IMG/VR virus record: IMGVR_UViG_3300028392_000196
Coordinates: 1 to 32,973 of that record
Length of the DNA: 32,973 bases
DNA from: a virus
Strand: one strand, 5' to 3'
Made by a program: the position numbers and the translations under genes
In this document: positions 1-7,388 of the stretch, piece by piece
Layout: each line of letters opens with the position of its first letter
How positions within the stretch are numbered: position 1 is the first letter of the stretch
The notes under the pieces: model-generated
Database searches by the model: none
What the model saw: the letters and a program-made list of their open reading frames with translations, nothing else
What the model was told of the DNA's origin: nothing

Positions 1-119
1 TTAAGACTGCTGCTATTCCTGCTGGACAGGCTGTTTACGATTTGGAACTATATACAGGTAGTGAGGTTCGTAAGCTTCTGCGCGGTGATGTGACGATTGT
101 GCCTGAGGTTACTCGATGA
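1..119 (+). CDS. Phage tail/baseplate protein, 3' end only
   Basis: An open frame enters from the left edge and stops at TGA 117-119; 38 residues are visible, ending ...VTIVPEVTR. The tail (YDLELYTGSEVRKLLRGDV) resembles the C-terminal end of small phage structural proteins that contain the phrase 'xWxDxxGxPxxL...ARMxVRDxxG', placed just upstream of tail fibres. The stop overlaps the next start (ATGA at 116-119), so the two are translationally coupled. A possible paralogue lies at 17394-18008, also followed by a collagen-like gene through an ATGA overlap. Function is inferred from context and from the short similarity only. Confidence 0.6.
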   Translation, partial: KTAAIPAGQAVYDLELYTGSEVRKLLRGDVTIVPEVTR

Positions 120-502
120 GCGAAATTGTTGAAATTGGCAAGGATACGGTCAATTTGACGGTTGTTGATAATAATGTGTCCCTGAATGTCACTACATCGC
201 AAATAACCCTTGAAACGGCTTCTGTGGGCCCTCAAGGGGTTGCTGGGGTTGCTGGACCAACTGGACCCGCAGGACCTACTGGACCTGCCGGACCTACCGG
301 ACCTACAGGCGGCACTTTTACATACACACAGGGCAGCCCTGCGTCTACATGGACTATTACACACAATTTGGGTTATAGACCGCAAGTTAGTGTTATAGAT
401 TCCGCAAACAGTTTAGTTGAGGGCGACTTTGCTTATCCGACCGTTGATACAATGATATTAACTTTTTCATCTGCTTTTTCTGGTGTAGCATATTTATCTT
501 AA
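116..502 (+). CDS. Collagen-like tail fibre/adhesin protein
   Basis: 128 residues. An N-terminal beta-type segment of about 35 residues is followed by a Gly-X-Y collagen-like stretch at about residues 38-66 (GPQ, GVA, GPT, GPA triplets). A C-terminal domain of about 60 residues carries the phrase WTITHNLGYRPQV and ends in AFSGVAYLS; this domain is widespread at the C-terminus of phage tail proteins. The collagen stretch probably forms a trimeric rod presenting the terminal domain at the tail tip. A THxLG phrase recurs at the C-terminus of the next gene. Start ATG 116 overlaps the previous stop. The stop TAA (500-502) abuts the Shine-Dalgarno AAGGAG of the next gene. Confidence 0.85.
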   Translation: MSEIVEIGKDTVNLTVVDNNVSLNVTTSQITLETASVGPQGVAGVAGPTGPAGPTGPAGPTGPTGGTFTYTQGSPASTWTITHNLGYRPQVSVIDSANSLVEGDFAYPTVDTMILTFSSAFSGVAYLS

Positions 503-516
503 GGAGATAATGACTA

Positions 517-1836
517 ATGGCACGTAAATTTTTAACTAAAATTGATTTGAACGGAAATGAACTAACTAACTTTGCTGTTCAAAACTTAGGTACCCTTCCG
601 GGCTCTGCTGCATATGGTCAATTGGTCTTTTACACTTCTGACAACACCCTTAGATATAACACCAGCAGTGTGCTCGGTTCACCTAGCTGGCAGACCGTCA
701 GCAATGGTGCTGGATCCTTTATTTTGGGTTCTACCACTATTAATTTGGGCTCAACCGCTGCAACTGTTAGTGGCCTTACACTTAGTACTTCTAGTGTTTG
801 GAATGGTAACGCAATTGGCGTTGGTTATGGTGGTACTGGAACGTCTACTGGTTCTATTACAGGTACCGGCGCCCTTACTTTTACAGCCGGCGGGACAAAC
901 ACCAACATTAACTTAGTACCCCTTGGTACGGGATCTGTAGATGTTGCTAGCAAAAAAATTACAAGTGTTGCGGACCCTACTCTTGCTCAAGATGCTGCTA
1001 CTAAAGCTTACGTAGATACTCAGGTTGGTACTGTTGCTAGTGGTCTAAATGCCCATGATGCTGTGGCGTACGCTACAACTGGCGCTCTAGGTACTACAGG
1101 TAACCTTGTTGGTGGAACTATTACCACTACCCATACCACCCCATTTCTTACGCTAACTATTGCTACTTCAACTAACTGGACCTCTATTACAATTGACGGT
1201 CAGTCTCTAACCGTTGGCGATCGTGTTCTTATCAAGAATCAAGCTACTACTTCGCAAAATGGTATCTACACAGTAACTTCCGTTGGTGCTATCGGCAACA
1301 CAACCTCGTTTGTATTTACTCGTGCAGCCGATGCTGATACTGTTGGTGAACTTAGTGCAGGCGATTTCTGTTACGTTCTTAACGGCACTACCAACGGTCG
1401 TTTTACGTATGTTGAAACAGCAACCGTTTCTACTCTTGGATCTAGCGCAATTACTTACTCGGTTTTGTCTAATGGTAACTTGACCAGTATTGTTACTGCA
1501 GCGCAGGGCGGTACTGGCGCTAGCAACACTGCTACGCTAAATAACTTCCTTGTTGGTGATGGCACTAACTTTGTTGCTACTAACCCTGCTAGTGCAAGAG
1601 CTGCTCTTAGTGTTTCTGGTAAATACTCTGGTTCAGTATCTTTTAGTGCAGCTACTACTGCAACAGTTACACATGGTCTTGGAACATCTGCACTTATTGT
1701 TCAAGTATACGATAACGGTTCTCCGGCAAACTTAGTTGATTTTGATGTAAGTATTGCTGCTGCTTCGCCGTACACTATTACTTTAACTTCAGCAACAACA
1801 ATCACGGGTACGTATTCTGTTGTTGTTATTGGCTAG
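517..1836 (+). CDS. Tail fibre protein
   Basis: 439 residues, rich in Gly, Thr and Ser. The opening (MARKFLTKIDLNGNELTN) and the phrase KKITSVADPTLAQDAATKAYVD are hallmarks of phage tail fibre and minor tail proteins. A middle domain at about residues 225-305 contains VGDRVLIKNQ..NGIYTV..TRAADADT, a module common in phage fibres. The C-terminus carries TVTHGLGTSALIVQVYDN, the same kind of terminal domain as in the preceding gene. AAGGAG lies 11 bases before ATG 517; an earlier ATG at 510 opens only a five-codon frame. It probably forms part of the host-contacting fibre with its neighbours. The family call is firm; the receptor is unknown. Confidence 0.85.
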   Translation: MARKFLTKIDLNGNELTNFAVQNLGTLPGSAAYGQLVFYTSDNTLRYNTSSVLGSPSWQTVSNGAGSFILGSTTINLGSTAATVSGLTLSTSSVWNGNAIGVGYGGTGTSTGSITGTGALTFTAGGTNTNINLVPLGTGSVDVASKKITSVADPTLAQDAATKAYVDTQVGTVASGLNAHDAVAYATTGALGTTGNLVGGTITTTHTTPFLTLTIATSTNWTSITIDGQSLTVGDRVLIKNQATTSQNGIYTVTSVGAIGNTTSFVFTRAADADTVGELSAGDFCYVLNGTTNGRFTYVETATVSTLGSSAITYSVLSNGNLTSIVTAAQGGTGASNTATLNNFLVGDGTNFVATNPASARAALSVSGKYSGSVSFSAATTATVTHGLGTSALIVQVYDNGSPANLVDFDVSIAAASPYTITLTSATTITGTYSVVVIG

Positions 1837-1848
1837 TAGGGGTTTGTA

Positions 1849-3027
1849 ATGTCTAGGGTATTTAAAACAAATATCAGTGCACCAAATATTATTGCAACTA
1901 ATACGGTGTATGGTGCTGCGGTGGATGTTACTACTATAAGCTCAGGTTCATTAAATGTTCGTACAGATGGTGCAATAACTCTTACCTCAAGTACGGGTCA
2001 GCCTATGAGTGTAGATGCATCAACGGGCATAATTCAGGCTGCCACAAGTGTGATTGCAAATCTTGGTAATGTTGATGCTTGGGATAATTCCTCAACACTG
2101 CCATCAGTAACAACAGGTTATGGAAATGTTAGGGCTATCAACCAAATTATTACCAGTAGTACTGCTTCAAATTCTATTAAAACTTCTGGTGGAATTGTTA
2201 CTGGAGGTAGCCTTAATATAACTTCTAGTGCCATACCTTTAACCGTTACTACAACTGCTGGAGCAAGTTTTACGGGTGGATATTTAGCTACTTTTAGTAA
2301 TCCTTTTGATCAAACTACTAATTTAGTTACTATTGACTCTGCGGGGAATATAAATACACAAGCTGGTTTAACTGCTGGCCCTATACAGTGCAATGGTACA
2401 TTCACTCTTCCAGCAACCGGAACCCCCGGTTCAGGAGGTTACTCTGCAGGCTCTATTGGATTTGACTCCGCTAGTAATAAATTTTATGGAACTACAACTA
2501 CAACTAGTGGTAGAGGGCTTATTCCATCTATTCAAAAGCAAGTTCTTGCTGGAAATAGCTCCGCCGCTACCACTAATACTTTAGTTAACGTATTTCCAAC
2601 TACCCCTGGATTACCTATTGAAGCGGCTAAACTTTATTACTTTAAGGCAACCTATCATTTTAATACCACTTGGACTTCAGGAACGGCGGTTGCTAACGTA
2701 GCTTTCACGTTTGCTAATGCCCCAGTAGCAATTAAGTACACCATAAAAACTTACAATGCCACTACTGCAAACTCGGCTTTAGAATACAATGCCGTGCGTA
2801 CTACCGCAGCGGCCTCTCAAGCAACTGCTGCTTTTACAGCCTCTAGGAACTCAACGGCTGAAATTGAAGGTTACTTTACATCCAATGCGACAACGGGTGG
2901 AACTATGACTCCTCAATTTAGTATGTCAACCACAGGATCATCCACAGTAGTTTCACAGTTTTCTACTTTTGAGATTCAAAAAATAGGTACTACAGGTACT
3001 CAAAATATTGCTGGTGCATGGGCATAA
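1849..3027 (+). CDS. Tail fibre-like structural protein
   Basis: 392 residues with a Ser/Thr/Gly-rich, beta-rich composition like its upstream neighbour. The N-terminal half has short repeats (SSGSLNVRTDGAITLTSSTG and similar) typical of phage fibre shafts. From about residue 225 a distinct C-terminal domain begins (QVLAGNSSAATTNTLVNVF, then AAKLYYFKATYHFNTTW), which I read as a receptor-binding or tip domain. The spacing to the previous stop is 12 bases, and AGGGG precedes the start. It is the last large gene of the rightward tail block. A chaperone or spike role cannot be excluded. Confidence 0.75.
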   Translation: MSRVFKTNISAPNIIATNTVYGAAVDVTTISSGSLNVRTDGAITLTSSTGQPMSVDASTGIIQAATSVIANLGNVDAWDNSSTLPSVTTGYGNVRAINQIITSSTASNSIKTSGGIVTGGSLNITSSAIPLTVTTTAGASFTGGYLATFSNPFDQTTNLVTIDSAGNINTQAGLTAGPIQCNGTFTLPATGTPGSGGYSAGSIGFDSASNKFYGTTTTTSGRGLIPSIQKQVLAGNSSAATTNTLVNVFPTTPGLPIEAAKLYYFKATYHFNTTWTSGTAVANVAFTFANAPVAIKYTIKTYNATTANSALEYNAVRTTAAASQATAAFTASRNSTAEIEGYFTSNATTGGTMTPQFSMSTTGSSTVVSQFSTFEIQKIGTTGTQNIAGAWA

Positions 3028-3055
3028 TAATAGTTTAATTAACAAGTTGTCATAA

Positions 3056-3067
3056 CATATATGCTAG
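3056..3067 (+). promoter_or_regulatory. Putative rightward promoter element (CTAG-type)
   Basis: CATATATGCTAG lies 33 bases before ATG 3100. It matches TGTGTATGCTAG at 12175-12186 and TGTGTACACTAG at 27646-27657 (pattern YRTRTAYRCTAG), which precede two other rightward units at similar distances. No convincing -35 box is seen here. A shared phage promoter is an inference. Confidence 0.45.
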
Positions 3068-3099
3068 TATTTCCTTGACCATCTAACTAGGAGTAAAAC

Positions 3100-3327
3100 A
3101 TGGCCATCGATTACGACGCTCTGCTATCTGCTGAGCAAAAGCAAACAATCATTGAGAACCGTATTCAGCAGTTTGCTGCCGATATGTTTCAAACTGAACT
3201 AAATCGTGAGATTCATGTACGCGCAGGTAATGAAGATGCTATTACTGGTTCTGACGAATCTATTGCATTTTTGAAGATTGCTATTGATGTTCATCAGGAA
3301 GAATTGGCTAAAATTTCTGCCGAGTGA
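3100..3327 (+). CDS. Small helical phage protein, unknown function
   Basis: 75 residues, probably almost entirely alpha-helical and acidic, with the heptad-like core LLSAEQKQTIIENRIQQFA and a C-terminal helix ending in HQEELAKISAE. Small helical proteins of this kind often follow tail genes in phages, but no function is assigned. TAGGAG lies 7 bases before ATG 3100. It is the last gene of the left rightward block and is followed within 20 bases by a strong terminator. The CTAG-type motif in front suggests it may have its own promoter. Confidence 0.7.
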   Translation: MAIDYDALLSAEQKQTIIENRIQQFAADMFQTELNREIHVRAGNEDAITGSDESIAFLKIAIDVHQEELAKISAE

Positions 3328-3342
3328 CCTGTTTTTGGGCAT

Positions 3343-3385
3343 AAAAAAAAGACCAAATGGGGCGCCCCCGAAGGGGTGCCCCATT
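3343..3385 (-). terminator. Strong intrinsic terminator for leftward transcription, possibly bidirectional
   Basis: A 13-bp stem pairs 3356-3368 with 3373-3385, with one G-T wobble on the plus strand and loop CGAA. On the minus strand the loop reads TTCG, a very stable tetraloop, and a run of eight T (complement of A 3343-3350) follows the stem at a short distance. It would end the leftward accessory operon. On the plus strand it could also slow the tail transcript, although only a weak T stretch follows there. Confidence 0.88.
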
Positions 3386-3478
3386 GGCTTTATACATTGA
3401 CGTAATGCATAACGCACACACCAAATAAAACACGACTAAGGAAAATGTCTCATTGGTTTTATGCATTAGCGTAATGTA
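3383..3478 (+). repeat. Imperfect 27-bp direct repeat with internal inverted repeats
   Basis: Copies at 3383-3409 and 3452-3478 agree at 22 of 27 positions. All five differences are transitions. Each copy contains a small dyad: CATTG-ACG-TAATG in the first and CATTA-GCG-TAATG in the second. The first copy begins within the terminator stem. The dyads could be operators or RNA stems; no function is known. Confidence 0.55.
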
Positions 3479-3733
3479 GTTGCACATGTTGCGTCCGGTT
3501 TTTACCTTGCACTGTCTACCACACAAGGCTTGGTATGTGCATGCACGCAGGCCTCTGTCTATTTGCATATCAGCGAGGGGCCACTCACGTCAATGTCTTT
3601 CGGGTATTGCTACGTGCGTCGTGCGGGCGATACATCAAATAAATAGTCAGTCGACCTTAAACTACTGCCAGAACAACAGTAAGCATAGGCAGGTTGACGT
3701 TTGCTCCCTGGAAAGGAGTCAGACGCACTTTAC
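3386..3733. other. Intergenic region of about 350 bases with repeats, no gene
   Basis: No credible coding frame with a ribosome binding site was found on either strand. The stretch holds the direct repeat at 3383-3478 and a perfect 10-bp palindrome GTGCATGCAC at 3537-3546. Several short stems are visible, including CTGCC/GGCAG around 3665-3695. Since the leftward operon terminates at 3343-3385, the region is probably transcribed as a long 3' untranslated tail or contains a small leftward RNA. Confidence 0.5.
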
Positions 3734-4093
3734 TTAAGGTATCGTAACTGCGGGAGCAGTCATCTTGGGGGGTAGACCCAAGTCTTTTCCAACAGGATCA
3801 CCAATGTACAGGTCATTTTCTGTCATTCGTGTCGGTGGACGTTGTGCTGCTGGCGCACCGTTTGGCACACCAGCTTTTGCTGGAACAGGTACGGTCAAGG
3901 GTCCTTGACCTACGTGACCTTCAGCAAACCAGATTGCTACTTGCCGTACTGAATCAAATACGGTCAAGACGCGAGTGAGGATTCCTGAGAGGTTTCCAAA
4001 CTGGTTGAGTCGGTCAAGGTTTCTTGCTCCGTTAGTCTTTGCCCAGGAGAATCCAAAAATGGAGACTGCTGTTGCCACAATAAGTAAGCCCAT
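3734..4093 (-). CDS. Small membrane-anchored protein, unknown function
   Basis: 119 residues. An N-terminal hydrophobic segment (GLLIVATAVSIFGFSW, residues 2-17) should insert in the membrane. A basic/amphipathic middle and a Pro/Ala-rich tail (VPVPAKAGVPNGAPAAQRPP, about 68-87) follow. GAAGGAAG precedes ATG 4093 by about 6 bases, which supports this start. It begins inside the 3' part of the upstream gene, a 130-base overlap in another frame. It is the last gene of the leftward accessory operon. Family not recognised. Confidence 0.65.
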   Translation of the reverse strand: MGLLIVATAVSIFGFSWAKTNGARNLDRLNQFGNLSGILTRVLTVFDSVRQVAIWFAEGHVGQGPLTVPVPAKAGVPNGAPAAQRPPTRMTENDLYIGDPVGKDLGLPPKMTAPAVTIP

Positions 4094-4944
4094 CGGTTAC
4101 TTCCTTCATCTTGTAAGTCGTACACAGTTTGCCATCCTCTGTAAAAAGCATCTTGTGCTATTGACCAGATTTTGGCTGAGGTTTCAGATAGATGTTCTTC
4201 GATAACTGGTGGGTTAACATAGATTTCTTCTATCAATTGTTGTGCGTGATCTCGTGCATCGCAGTCACAGTCTTGCCTGTAATCTTTAGCATGCGAGCAC
4301 TCATCGGTGCATTCTACGAGTTCTAGTGAGCACCAACAGTCGTTAAATCCTTCTAGCTTTTTCACAATTTCTGGGCTATTAATTTCGGATTTAAAGATGC
4401 GGTAATACTCTTCTTTAAGAGGCATTACGGTCCAGATAGGAACAACACCTACAATATGAAACTTATTGTTTTCGTTTCCGACAACAATTTCGTTACCGTT
4501 TACTTCGTAATCAAAACGGTCAGCGTTAGATTCATACTGTAGGTTGTCTATAGCCCACCGGTGATTTTCAAGCGGGCTATAGACTCGTTGGATTCCTACG
4601 CAAGGGTAATCAATGTCAAAGAAATCAACTAGTTGCTGGTATGGCATGTTAGTTGATGGGTCAATGATTGAGCACCATTGCACTGCTGTTGGGTACAGGT
4701 AGGGCTGTCGCTGTTGTGTACAAACGCAGTTGTAAGCCATGCTGTGGTAATACCCGACGCAATTGTTGCATTCAAATATTTGTCCAGCGTGTATTCCAAC
4801 ACCGGATTCAGCACCGCTAAGTAGTGAATACCAGTTTGTTTTGTCACCGGAAAGCCAGCGTTCATAGCCCGCTTTCCATTCAGCGATAAAAGGTGAATAA
4901 AAGGTATCTAACGTTGGCCTTTCATCACCTCTCATGCCCCACAT
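3964..4944 (-). CDS. Cysteine-rich protein of unknown function
   Basis: 326 residues. Cysteines come in clusters: CNNC (about 59-62), CVC (about 73-75) and a dense group CWCSLELVEC...CSHAKDYRQDCDCD at about 203-231. This suggests metal binding or disulfides. There is no signal peptide. The last 43 residues (Ser/Thr/Glu/Gln-rich) lie over the start of the 3734-4093 gene in another frame and may be an extension after loss of an earlier stop. GGGGCATGAGAGGTGATG offers two close ATGs; ATG 4944 is the outer one, with the gene 3' of 4947-5924. Family not recognised. Confidence 0.6.
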   Translation of the reverse strand: MWGMRGDERPTLDTFYSPFIAEWKAGYERWLSGDKTNWYSLLSGAESGVGIHAGQIFECNNCVGYYHSMAYNCVCTQQRQPYLYPTAVQWCSIIDPSTNMPYQQLVDFFDIDYPCVGIQRVYSPLENHRWAIDNLQYESNADRFDYEVNGNEIVVGNENNKFHIVGVVPIWTVMPLKEEYYRIFKSEINSPEIVKKLEGFNDCWCSLELVECTDECSHAKDYRQDCDCDARDHAQQLIEEIYVNPPVIEEHLSETSAKIWSIAQDAFYRGWQTVYDLQDEGSNRWAYLLWQQQSPFLDSPGQRLTEQETLTDSTSLETSQESSLAS

Positions 4945-4946
4945 GG

Positions 4947-5924
4947 TTACTTACGCTTTTTGTTCGGGTTGCTCTTAGGGTAGCTGTTACGCTGTCCCGG
5001 CTTGACGTTTGGGAAGTCTTTAGCCAGCGAACGTTCAGTGTCTGCTACTTCTTGAGCAACTGCTGCATTAGCAACCATTTCTGCTTGCTCTAGAGTGATG
5101 TCACCCTCAACTTCTACAGTGGCAATGTTTGACACAATGTCAATTACCGTTGCGCTTGCTGTAATCTTGTCGATGTTTTCGCTGATTACTTCTGCTACGA
5201 TTTCGTCACGCTTGTAGAACAGGGTAAATGCTGCGCTAGCCATTGCTACGGAAACAATGAATAGGACGGTTGCGACTCCGCCTGATAGTGCTGCGGCGAT
5301 GAAATTTCCGACGAACGGAAGGCTTGAAACAAACGATACAACAGCGCCGTTTAGTAGAGCGTTAACAGCTAGTCCTGCGCCAACTGTTACAGATGCAAAA
5401 GTTGTTGAGCGGATAGTGATTGGGTTGTTGAAAGCGTGCTTCATGATTGTTCCGAGACCTGAAAGGTTACGGTATGCAAAGTTAGCAGCGTTGTAACGCA
5501 TTTCAGTGAATGTAGCGTTTGCATCATGCACAAAATCACCAGTAGGTGCGTGTACACTCTTTACCAAACTGCCGAGCAATGCACCGACCTTATCAATGCT
5601 GTTGTGCGTGATAATCGCGACTGTAGTGATGGTATTTGTTACAAAAGAAATCACTGACTGTACGATTCCTGTTAGTGTCAAATACCCTTGCTTAGTTGCA
5701 GTTAAACTAGCAACTAGTGATCCACTAACACCTGCTGGCATGGATGACCATACGCGCTTTGCAAAGTTAAGGCCTGTTGTCGTGATGCCTTTTGTTGATG
5801 ATGTTAGCTTGATTGCTAGTGCCTTAAGGAAGGCTAGCTGGTTAGTCGCTTTGGACTGTACTTTAACTAGGACTGACTTGTAGTCCAAGCCTGCGCCTAC
5901 TGGCGCTGCTGATGATGCAGACAT
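4947..5924 (-). CDS. Multi-pass membrane protein, unknown function
   Basis: 325 residues. The start is set at ATG 5924 because AAAGGG lies 8 bases upstream; an ATG 30 bases further up lacks this. Hydrophobic stretches occur near residues 85-110 (VQSVISFVTNTITTVAIIT) and 175-240, the latter containing FVGNFIAAALSGGVATVLFI and VSVAMASAAFTLFY. An acidic helical region (ITLEQAEMVANAAVAQEVAD) and a very basic C-terminus (NPNKKRK) follow. The layout suggests an inner-membrane protein with a soluble tail. It sits in the leftward accessory operon between a Cro-like regulator and a Cys-rich protein. No family is recognised. Confidence 0.65.
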   Translation of the reverse strand: MSASSAAPVGAGLDYKSVLVKVQSKATNQLAFLKALAIKLTSSTKGITTTGLNFAKRVWSSMPAGVSGSLVASLTATKQGYLTLTGIVQSVISFVTNTITTVAIITHNSIDKVGALLGSLVKSVHAPTGDFVHDANATFTEMRYNAANFAYRNLSGLGTIMKHAFNNPITIRSTTFASVTVGAGLAVNALLNGAVVSFVSSLPFVGNFIAAALSGGVATVLFIVSVAMASAAFTLFYKRDEIVAEVISENIDKITASATVIDIVSNIATVEVEGDITLEQAEMVANAAVAQEVADTERSLAKDFPNVKPGQRNSYPKSNPNKKRK

Positions 5925-5948
5925 GTCTACACCCTTTCTTTGTGTGTA

Positions 5949-5965
5949 ATTCACTTTTAGTGAAT
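5949..5965. promoter_or_regulatory. Perfect palindrome, candidate operator
   Basis: ATTCACT-TTT-AGTGAAT has 7-bp perfect arms and a 3-bp centre, 25 bp before the start of the membrane protein gene at 5924 and next to the gene for an HTH protein (6044-6286). It could be that regulator's binding site. As RNA it is too short to act as a terminator. Confidence 0.45.
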
Positions 5966-5998
5966 GGGTAAGGTACTTCTGTTTCCCTAACTCCCCTA

Positions 5999-6028
5999 GA
6001 TGCTCAACCAGATAAGTGGCTGAGCATC
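5999..6028 (-). other. Intergenic hairpin in the leftward transcript
   Basis: GATGCTCA (5999-6006) pairs with TGAGCATC (6021-6028). After one mismatch, CCA pairs with TGG inside, leaving a 6-base loop. No T run follows on either strand, so it is more likely an RNA-stability or processing element than a terminator. It lies between the HTH gene stop and the membrane protein gene. Confidence 0.5.
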
Positions 6029-6043
6029 GTAGGCAATCAGAGG

Positions 6044-6286
6044 TTAAAGTGCTTCACCTGGGCTGATTACTTCAAGGGCGCGAAGTAGCGTATTGATTTC
6101 TACGCCTAGCGCTTCGCACAGCGGGGGAAGAATGTCGATACTTGGCCTGGTTTCAAATGTGAAGTAACGGTACAAGTTACCTCGGTTGATACCAACGGCT
6201 ACTGCGACTTCTTGCAGAGACTTATACTCAAGCTCTTTCATTCGTTCGCGTAGCCATTTCATTCCGGTTGGTTGTTTCTTAGCCAT
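6044..6286 (-). CDS. Cro/CI-type helix-turn-helix regulator
   Basis: 80 residues, the usual size for a single-domain XRE-family repressor. The HTH core is at about residues 23-47 (SLQEVAVAVGINRGNLYRYF), followed by the stabilising helix IDILPPLCEALGVEINTLL seen in this family. It should bind DNA as a dimer and act on phage operons; nearby dyads at 5949-5965 and in 3383-3478 are possible sites. The start overlaps the upstream stop by 8 bases, with GGAG about 10 bases before ATG 6286. It has no second (protease-sensing) domain, so a lambda-CI-like switch is not indicated. Confidence 0.85.
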   Translation of the reverse strand: MAKKQPTGMKWLRERMKELEYKSLQEVAVAVGINRGNLYRYFTFETRPSIDILPPLCEALGVEINTLLRALEVISPGEAL

Positions 6287-6674
6287 GGTGTACTAGCTCC
6301 TTTTCTTCTGCGCATTCGATGCAACCGCAGTCGCTGCACATTTTGTCGTATTCGTTAAAGATGTGACTGAGTGTTGCTGATGTTAGGTTGCAGTTACGGT
6401 CAATGACTTTTGCTGCTTGGGTAGTTGTTTGTGCGAGTGCGTCTACAATTTCGCCGTCGATTGAATTCATGATGCTTGACGCTTGTGACGCTGCAACATC
6501 TGGCGGTAGATAGTTCTCTAGGTGGCGTGTGATTGTGGTCTCGATAGCACCTAGTAGTTCACGACCAAAGATAGTTTTAGCTTGGTCGTTAAAGTGGTCA
6601 ATCATGATACTGCGTGTTACTTCGTTTTTTTCATACTCGCGCTTGAGTATTGCTTTTTGTATTTGCTTGCACAT
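6279..6674 (-). CDS. Unknown protein with C-terminal cysteine cluster
   Basis: 131 residues from ATG 6674. This start is preferred because GGAG lies 7 bases upstream, while the ATG 15 bases earlier sits directly on the terminator T run with no Shine-Dalgarno. It is mostly helical, with a C-terminal CSDCGCIEC cluster (about residues 116-124) that could bind zinc. It is the first gene after a promoter, structured leader and terminator (6691-6895), so its expression may depend on read-through. The stop overlaps the start of the HTH gene. Family not recognised. Confidence 0.65.
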   Translation of the reverse strand: MCKQIQKAILKREYEKNEVTRSIMIDHFNDQAKTIFGRELLGAIETTITRHLENYLPPDVAASQASSIMNSIDGEIVDALAQTTTQAAKVIDRNCNLTSATLSHIFNEYDKMCSDCGCIECAEEKELVHHG

Positions 6675-6690
6675 GTTTACTCCAGACATG

Positions 6691-6722
6691 AAAAAAGCCC
6701 CGACGCTGTTTGCGTCAGAGCT
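6691..6722 (-). terminator. Intrinsic terminator / attenuator before the 6674 gene
   Basis: On the minus strand AGCTCTGACGC pairs with GCGTCGGGGCT (11 bp including two G-T wobbles) around loop AAACA and is followed by TTTTTT. It ends 16 bases before the preferred ATG 6674. It either completes a small RNA starting near 6859 or attenuates the downstream gene. Confidence 0.85.
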
Positions 6723-6859
6723 GATTGCTTTGTATTTTGTCTTAAGGTTTGTCCGGTCACATCCAAATCGTGACTGAGGTTATCCTCCGAGACTGGGAGT
6801 GATTATCAGATCAAATCGTAATAATCACTAGTTATCGGGTAAAGGTCTCCCAACCCGAT
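6691..6859 (-). ncRNA. Structured leader RNA or small RNA, class unknown
   Basis: The predicted transcript begins near 6859 below a clear sigma-70-type promoter and runs about 170 bases to an intrinsic terminator. Reading leftward the stems are: ATCGGGT/ACCCGAT (6859-6853 with 6840-6834), the 9-bp AGTGATTAT/ATAATCACT (6829-6821 with 6806-6798), GAGG/CCTC (6787-6776), GTCAC/GTGAC (6774-6756), then the terminator. No reading frame with a start and Shine-Dalgarno is apparent. This is riboswitch-like or attenuator-like architecture, but no known class is recognised. An independent regulatory sRNA is equally possible. Confidence 0.6.
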
Positions 6860-6865
6860 ACATCT

Positions 6866-6895
6866 ATTATACCACACATTTACAACGGCTTGCAA
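6866..6895 (-). promoter_or_regulatory. Leftward sigma-70-type promoter
   Basis: On the minus strand a -35 TTGCAA (6895-6890) and a -10 TATAAT (6871-6866) are separated by 18 bases. TGG directly precedes the -10, an extended -10 element. It lies just past the stop of the 6898-7086 gene and drives the structured leader at 6691-6859. The same layout occurs at 9678-9707. Confidence 0.8.
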
Positions 6896-6897
6896 CT

Positions 6898-7086
6898 TTA
6901 TTTGAAAGTTTTTTCTAACTCTCTTAAAACATCTTTTTCTTCACGAGATAGTTTGAGTTTATCTCGGTAGTAGCCAGATGTTACCGTTCGTGTAGAAAGC
7001 CAGGCGCGAACACCAGCAGTAATAGCTACTGATGAACCTAATGTAAGTAGTGCACCCATGTATTTAATGGTATCTAAATGTGTCAT
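6898..7086 (-). CDS. Small membrane protein
   Basis: 62 residues. One hydrophobic segment (MGALLTLGSSVAITAGVRAWL, about residues 10-30, interrupted in places) is followed by a basic, then mixed-charge helix (LKLSREEKDVLRELEKTF). The start ATG overlaps the stop of the upstream gene (TAATG). It pairs with the next membrane/coiled-coil gene, suggesting a two-part membrane assembly. No holin or other family can be named with confidence. Confidence 0.6.
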   Translation of the reverse strand: MTHLDTIKYMGALLTLGSSVAITAGVRAWLSTRTVTSGYYRDKLKLSREEKDVLRELEKTFK

Positions 7087-7388
7087 TATTTGTCAACCAC
7101 AGTCGGGCCTGTGTATCCGCTAATCTTTCGTGCAGCAACCTCAATGTTATTGATGTCGCCAATGTGGCTTAGTTCACACGTCTTATTCTTGTACAGTTCT
7201 CGTTCTTCGTACAAGATTTGATTCTCTGTGTCGTAGTCGTACAGAGATTTTAATAACTTTTGATTCTCAGCGTCACGTTCTACAATTTCGCTAAGAAGTT
7301 TGTGGTTTTCTTCAACGCGGTAAAAACCGCCAATAACAATGCCTGTAAATAAAATTCCAAACATTTCTACATAACTAATGGCGTTCAT
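7086..7388 (-). CDS. Membrane-anchored coiled-coil protein
   Basis: 100 residues from ATG 7388, chosen because GAAAGG lies 7 bases before it and it overlaps the upstream stop (ATGA). An N-terminal membrane segment (VEMFGILFTGIVIGGFY, about 6-22) is followed by a long polar coiled coil (EENHKLLSEIVERDAENQKL and on). The C-terminal 30 residues are soluble. The overall shape recalls phage Rz-like spanins or membrane scaffolds, but no lipobox partner is seen beside it, so no function is assigned. Confidence 0.65.
   Translation of the reverse strand: MNAISYVEMFGILFTGIVIGGFYRVEENHKLLSEIVERDAENQKLLKSLYDYDTENQILYEERELYKNKTCELSHIGDINNIEVAARKISGYTGPTVVDK

Noticed and set aside
3199-3737. Several open frames of 72-86 codons on both strands
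   Set aside because: They cross the strong terminator and the repeat region, have no ribosome sites and odd composition.
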